A stretch of DNA of 10,559 nt from Bacteroidota bacterium (GTDB lineage Bacteria > Bacteroidota > Bacteroidia > Chitinophagales > UBA8649). Location of the stretch: NCBI GenBank assembly GCA_003447535.1, contig DLYY01000228.1, forward strand, positions 1 through 10,559, in the 5' to 3' direction. Shown piece after piece: positions 8,928 through 10,559 of this stretch (within the stretch, counting starts at the first letter, position 1; every line of letters begins with the position of its first letter). The notes beneath the pieces were generated by a model. That model was not told the origin of the DNA. It did not search any database and saw nothing but the letters and a program-made list of their open reading frames with translations. The translations under genes and the position numbers were made by a program.

Positions 8928-9685
8928 TGAATTGGTATTATACAGTGTTAGGAATCTTTTTTCTGAGCCTTATGGCTTGCTCAGGGACTGATAGTAGTGT
9001 TCTGCCAGGAGTAGATAGTGGCGGAGTTATTGGCACCGGGGGCTCACTCGCTCGATTTACGATTGTGCAAAATAATTTGTACGCCGTAGACAACACAACA
9101 TTGACCACGATTGATATCACCAATCCAACGCAAATGACTCTTGAGAATCAGCAAAATGTAGGATTCGGCATTGAAACGATTTTTCCTTTCGAAAACACTT
9201 TGTTTATTGGGTCGAATACAGGGGCATATATCTATGGAATAGATGGCGAAGGAATACCCTCTGAACTGAGTTTTTTTGAGCATGCAATGGCCTGTGATCC
9301 AGTAGTGAGTGATGGAAATTATGCCTATGTCACGATTCGATCTGGCAGAGCATGTGACTTCCTTGGGGATGCCAATATCTTAGAGATTTATGATATCGCC
9401 TCATTAGAAAATCCTAATCAGATTACACAAGTTGCCATGAATAATCCAAGAGGCCTCTCTGTTGATGGGGATCTTCTTTTTGTTTGTGATGGGGATCAGG
9501 GACTGGTAGTATTTGATGTTACTGATCGAACGAACCCAATTGTATTGACTCGAGAAATGGGCTTTGAAGCCAATGATGTCATTGCCCAAAATGATATTGC
9601 CTTAGTGGTAAGTCCTGATGGTATTCGTCAGTTTGATTACACCGATCCGACGAGTTTAACCGAGTTGTCAAATCTTGCTTTATGA
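8927..9685 (+). CDS. LVIVD-type beta-propeller lipoprotein (C-terminal part of a split propeller?)
   Basis: 252-aa predicted lipoprotein, function unknown. The frame opens at ATG 8915, but ATG 8927 is preferred: it forms a TAATG overlap with the preceding stop and gives a compact signal peptide ending in LSLMAC with lipidated C18. After a Gly/Ser-rich linker come about five propeller-like repeats: residues 43-77 (NNLYAVDNTTLTTIDITNP), 80-120 (NTLFIGSNTGAYIYGIDG), 122-170 (GNYAYVTIRSG, ILEIYDIASLENP), 172-210 (GDLLFVCDGDQGLVVFDV) and 213-252 (NDIALVVSPDGIRQFDY). C123 and C142 flank one strand pair and could form a disulfide. The repeats match the LVIVD family, found in Bacteroidota surface or periplasmic proteins without a known reaction. 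The second frame is closed by a TAA just upstream (8912-8914), so it is not a fresh frameshift fragment. Its stop overlaps the next start as ATGA. Confidence 0.85.
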   Translation: MNWYYTVLGIFFLSLMACSGTDSSVLPGVDSGGVIGTGGSLARFTIVQNNLYAVDNTTLTTIDITNPTQMTLENQQNVGFGIETIFPFENTLFIGSNTGAYIYGIDGEGIPSELSFFEHAMACDPVVSDGNYAYVTIRSGRACDFLGDANILEIYDIASLENPNQITQVAMNNPRGLSVDGDLLFVCDGDQGLVVFDVTDRTNPIVLTREMGFEANDVIAQNDIALVVSPDGIRQFDYTDPTSLTELSNLAL

Positions 9686-10422
9686 TGTTACGAGACTATA
9701 GCCTGTACTTGCTTGGCACACTAATGATTTTTTGCTTCCTTCAGGCCGAAGCGCAGAATACCATTAATGATTCGGAAGATGCCTATGCATTGAGGACAGC
9801 GCGTCCAAAATGGACGACCAAGGTGAGCCTTTTGAGTATCATGGATTGGACGGCACCATCATTGAATGTAGGTTCTGAAGTGCAGTTACACCCTAAATTA
9901 GGCCTACACATGGAAGCGGGTCTTGTTAGCCATATAGCAAATCCTCTCTATGCCTATATCAATATGCAATATGCCGATAACTACAAAAATTGGGGAGGAA
10001 AAGGGAAACTCTCACTGTGCTATTACTTTAAGCGAAGAAGCAGTGGTCCTGATGTTTTCTTTGGTCCATCCATAGCTTATACCCAGCATAGTAATTCTCA
10101 GATGGAGTGGATTTGGGGACCTAACTTTATTTTTCAAGAACGCGTTAAAACTTCTTCAACGCAGCGCAGAACTCAGTTTCATCTTGAGTTTGGTTTTTTT
10201 AGAAAAGCCGATAAAGACCGGTGGACGGTAGTTGAAAGTGTGTTTGGGATGGGGTTTCAGTATTATAATCTCTTGTCAGATAATCCCGATTATGTAGGGA
10301 ATTACCCTGGTCTGTCTGTCATGCAACTCGATAAAGGTTCTTATGTTCTTCCTTCAGGCTATATTGGAGTATTGGTAAGAATTCCTTCAGGGAAAGCGAC
10401 TCGAGACGCCTTAAGAAATTAA
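9682..10422 (+). CDS. Probable outer-membrane beta-barrel protein of unknown function
   Basis: 246 aa. It begins at ATGATG (9682 or 9685), overlapping the previous stop by 4 nt. The signal peptide has R4, a hydrophobic core and the end LQAEAQ near residue 25, with no lipobox. The mature part has alternating aromatic and polar residues and repeated short strand-turn-strand patterns (LNVGSEVQLHPKLGLHMEAG, LSLCYYFKRR, DVFFGPSIAYTQ, FHLEFGFFRKADKDRWTVV, GFQYYNL, GYIGVLVRIP), typical of a small 8- to 10-stranded barrel of the kind often annotated DUF3575 or porin-like; I do not recognise a specific family. Unlike many barrels it does not end on an aromatic strand but in a short polar tail after VRIPSG. 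It is co-transcribed with two propeller lipoproteins, so a joint complex is plausible but unproven. Confidence 0.75.
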   Translation: MMLRDYSLYLLGTLMIFCFLQAEAQNTINDSEDAYALRTARPKWTTKVSLLSIMDWTAPSLNVGSEVQLHPKLGLHMEAGLVSHIANPLYAYINMQYADNYKNWGGKGKLSLCYYFKRRSSGPDVFFGPSIAYTQHSNSQMEWIWGPNFIFQERVKTSSTQRRTQFHLEFGFFRKADKDRWTVVESVFGMGFQYYNLLSDNPDYVGNYPGLSVMQLDKGSYVLPSGYIGVLVRIPSGKATRDALRN

Positions 10423-10442
10423 CAGCGCGAAATTAACAGCGT
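10415..10442 (+). repeat. 14-bp tandem duplication spanning the barrel gene's stop codon
   Basis: GAAATTAACAGCGC at 10415-10428 is followed directly by GAAATTAACAGCGT at 10429-10442, identical in 13 of 14 bases. The first copy carries the gene's TAA; the second lies in the gap before gcvP. It looks like a replication-slippage duplication of the gene's 3' end, with no clear function. The remaining gap to 10463 is AT-rich and shows no strong hairpin terminator. Confidence 0.6.
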
Positions 10443-10463
10443 AAATTCAATAAAAAATTCCTT

Positions 10464-10559
10464 CTAGGACTCAATCTTATAATCCTCCATAGGAGGGCAG
10501 GTGCACACTAAGTTTCGATCACCAAAACTATTATCTACTCTACCAACGCTTGGCCAAAA
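10464..10559 (-). CDS. gcvP: Glycine decarboxylase P-protein, C-terminal end (partial)
   Basis: Only the last 31 codons and the TAG (10466-10464) are in the window; the rest lies beyond the right edge. Read on the minus strand they give FWPSVGRVDNSFGDRNLVC followed by TCPPMEDYKIES. This matches the conserved C-terminus of GcvP: a WPxVGRVDNxxGDRNLxCxCPP motif before a short variable tail. The full enzyme (about 950 aa in the fused form) uses pyridoxal phosphate to decarboxylate glycine and pass the aminomethyl group to the H-protein of the cytoplasmic glycine cleavage system. The visible part lacks the PLP lysine, so activity cannot be judged. It is convergent with the barrel gene, 41 nt away. 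In organisms with a two-subunit P-protein this would be the C-terminal subunit gene (gcvPB). Confidence 0.88.
   Translation of the reverse strand, partial: FWPSVGRVDNSFGDRNLVCTCPPMEDYKIES

Noticed and set aside
8900..8930. A recent frameshift breaking one propeller gene into two.
   Set aside because: The second protein has its own signal peptide and lipobox, and its frame is closed by a stop at 8912-8914, so the split looks evolved rather than a fresh mutation.

Overview
This window comes from a member of the Bacteroidota. The first gene encodes a secreted zinc carboxypeptidase with a C-terminal type IX secretion sorting domain. The second encodes a very large TamB of the Bacteroidota type. 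The AT-rich DNA, the mostly weak ribosome binding sites and the lipoproteins with beta-propeller repeats of the LVIVD kind fit the same phylum. The order cannot be fixed from the sequence.

Layout. Leftward strand, read right to left: tamB (about 2476-7278), then 50 nt later the M14 carboxypeptidase (38-2425). Rightward strand, starting from a short intergenic gap of about 51 bp shared with tamB: tsaD (7330-8358), a short LVIVD-type lipoprotein (8382-8927), a second LVIVD-type lipoprotein (8927-9685) and a probable outer-membrane beta-barrel protein (9682-10422). The last three are tightly packed, with one TAATG and one ATGA stop/start overlap, and probably form one transcript with tsaD. At the right edge, convergent to this operon, lie the last 31 codons of gcvP (glycine decarboxylase P-protein), which are easily missed because they are so short.

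How they fit together. tsaD is a housekeeping tRNA-modification gene. Most of the rest concerns the cell envelope: TamB moves phospholipid or proteins between the two membranes, the carboxypeptidase is exported through the outer membrane by T9SS, and the three genes after tsaD encode two lipoproteins and a barrel that could form an outer-membrane assembly of unknown role.

Most worth a second look: (1) the tamB reading frame clearly continues upstream through a classic N-terminal membrane anchor but has no ATG, GTG or TTG there. A GAGGT ribosome-binding-like sequence sits 7 nt before an ATA codon, so either ATA is the start or there is a one-base change. (2) The two lipoproteins look like the two parts of one roughly seven-bladed propeller split between coupled genes. 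No mobile element, CRISPR array, tRNA or rRNA was seen. There is no gene-free stretch over 300 bases.
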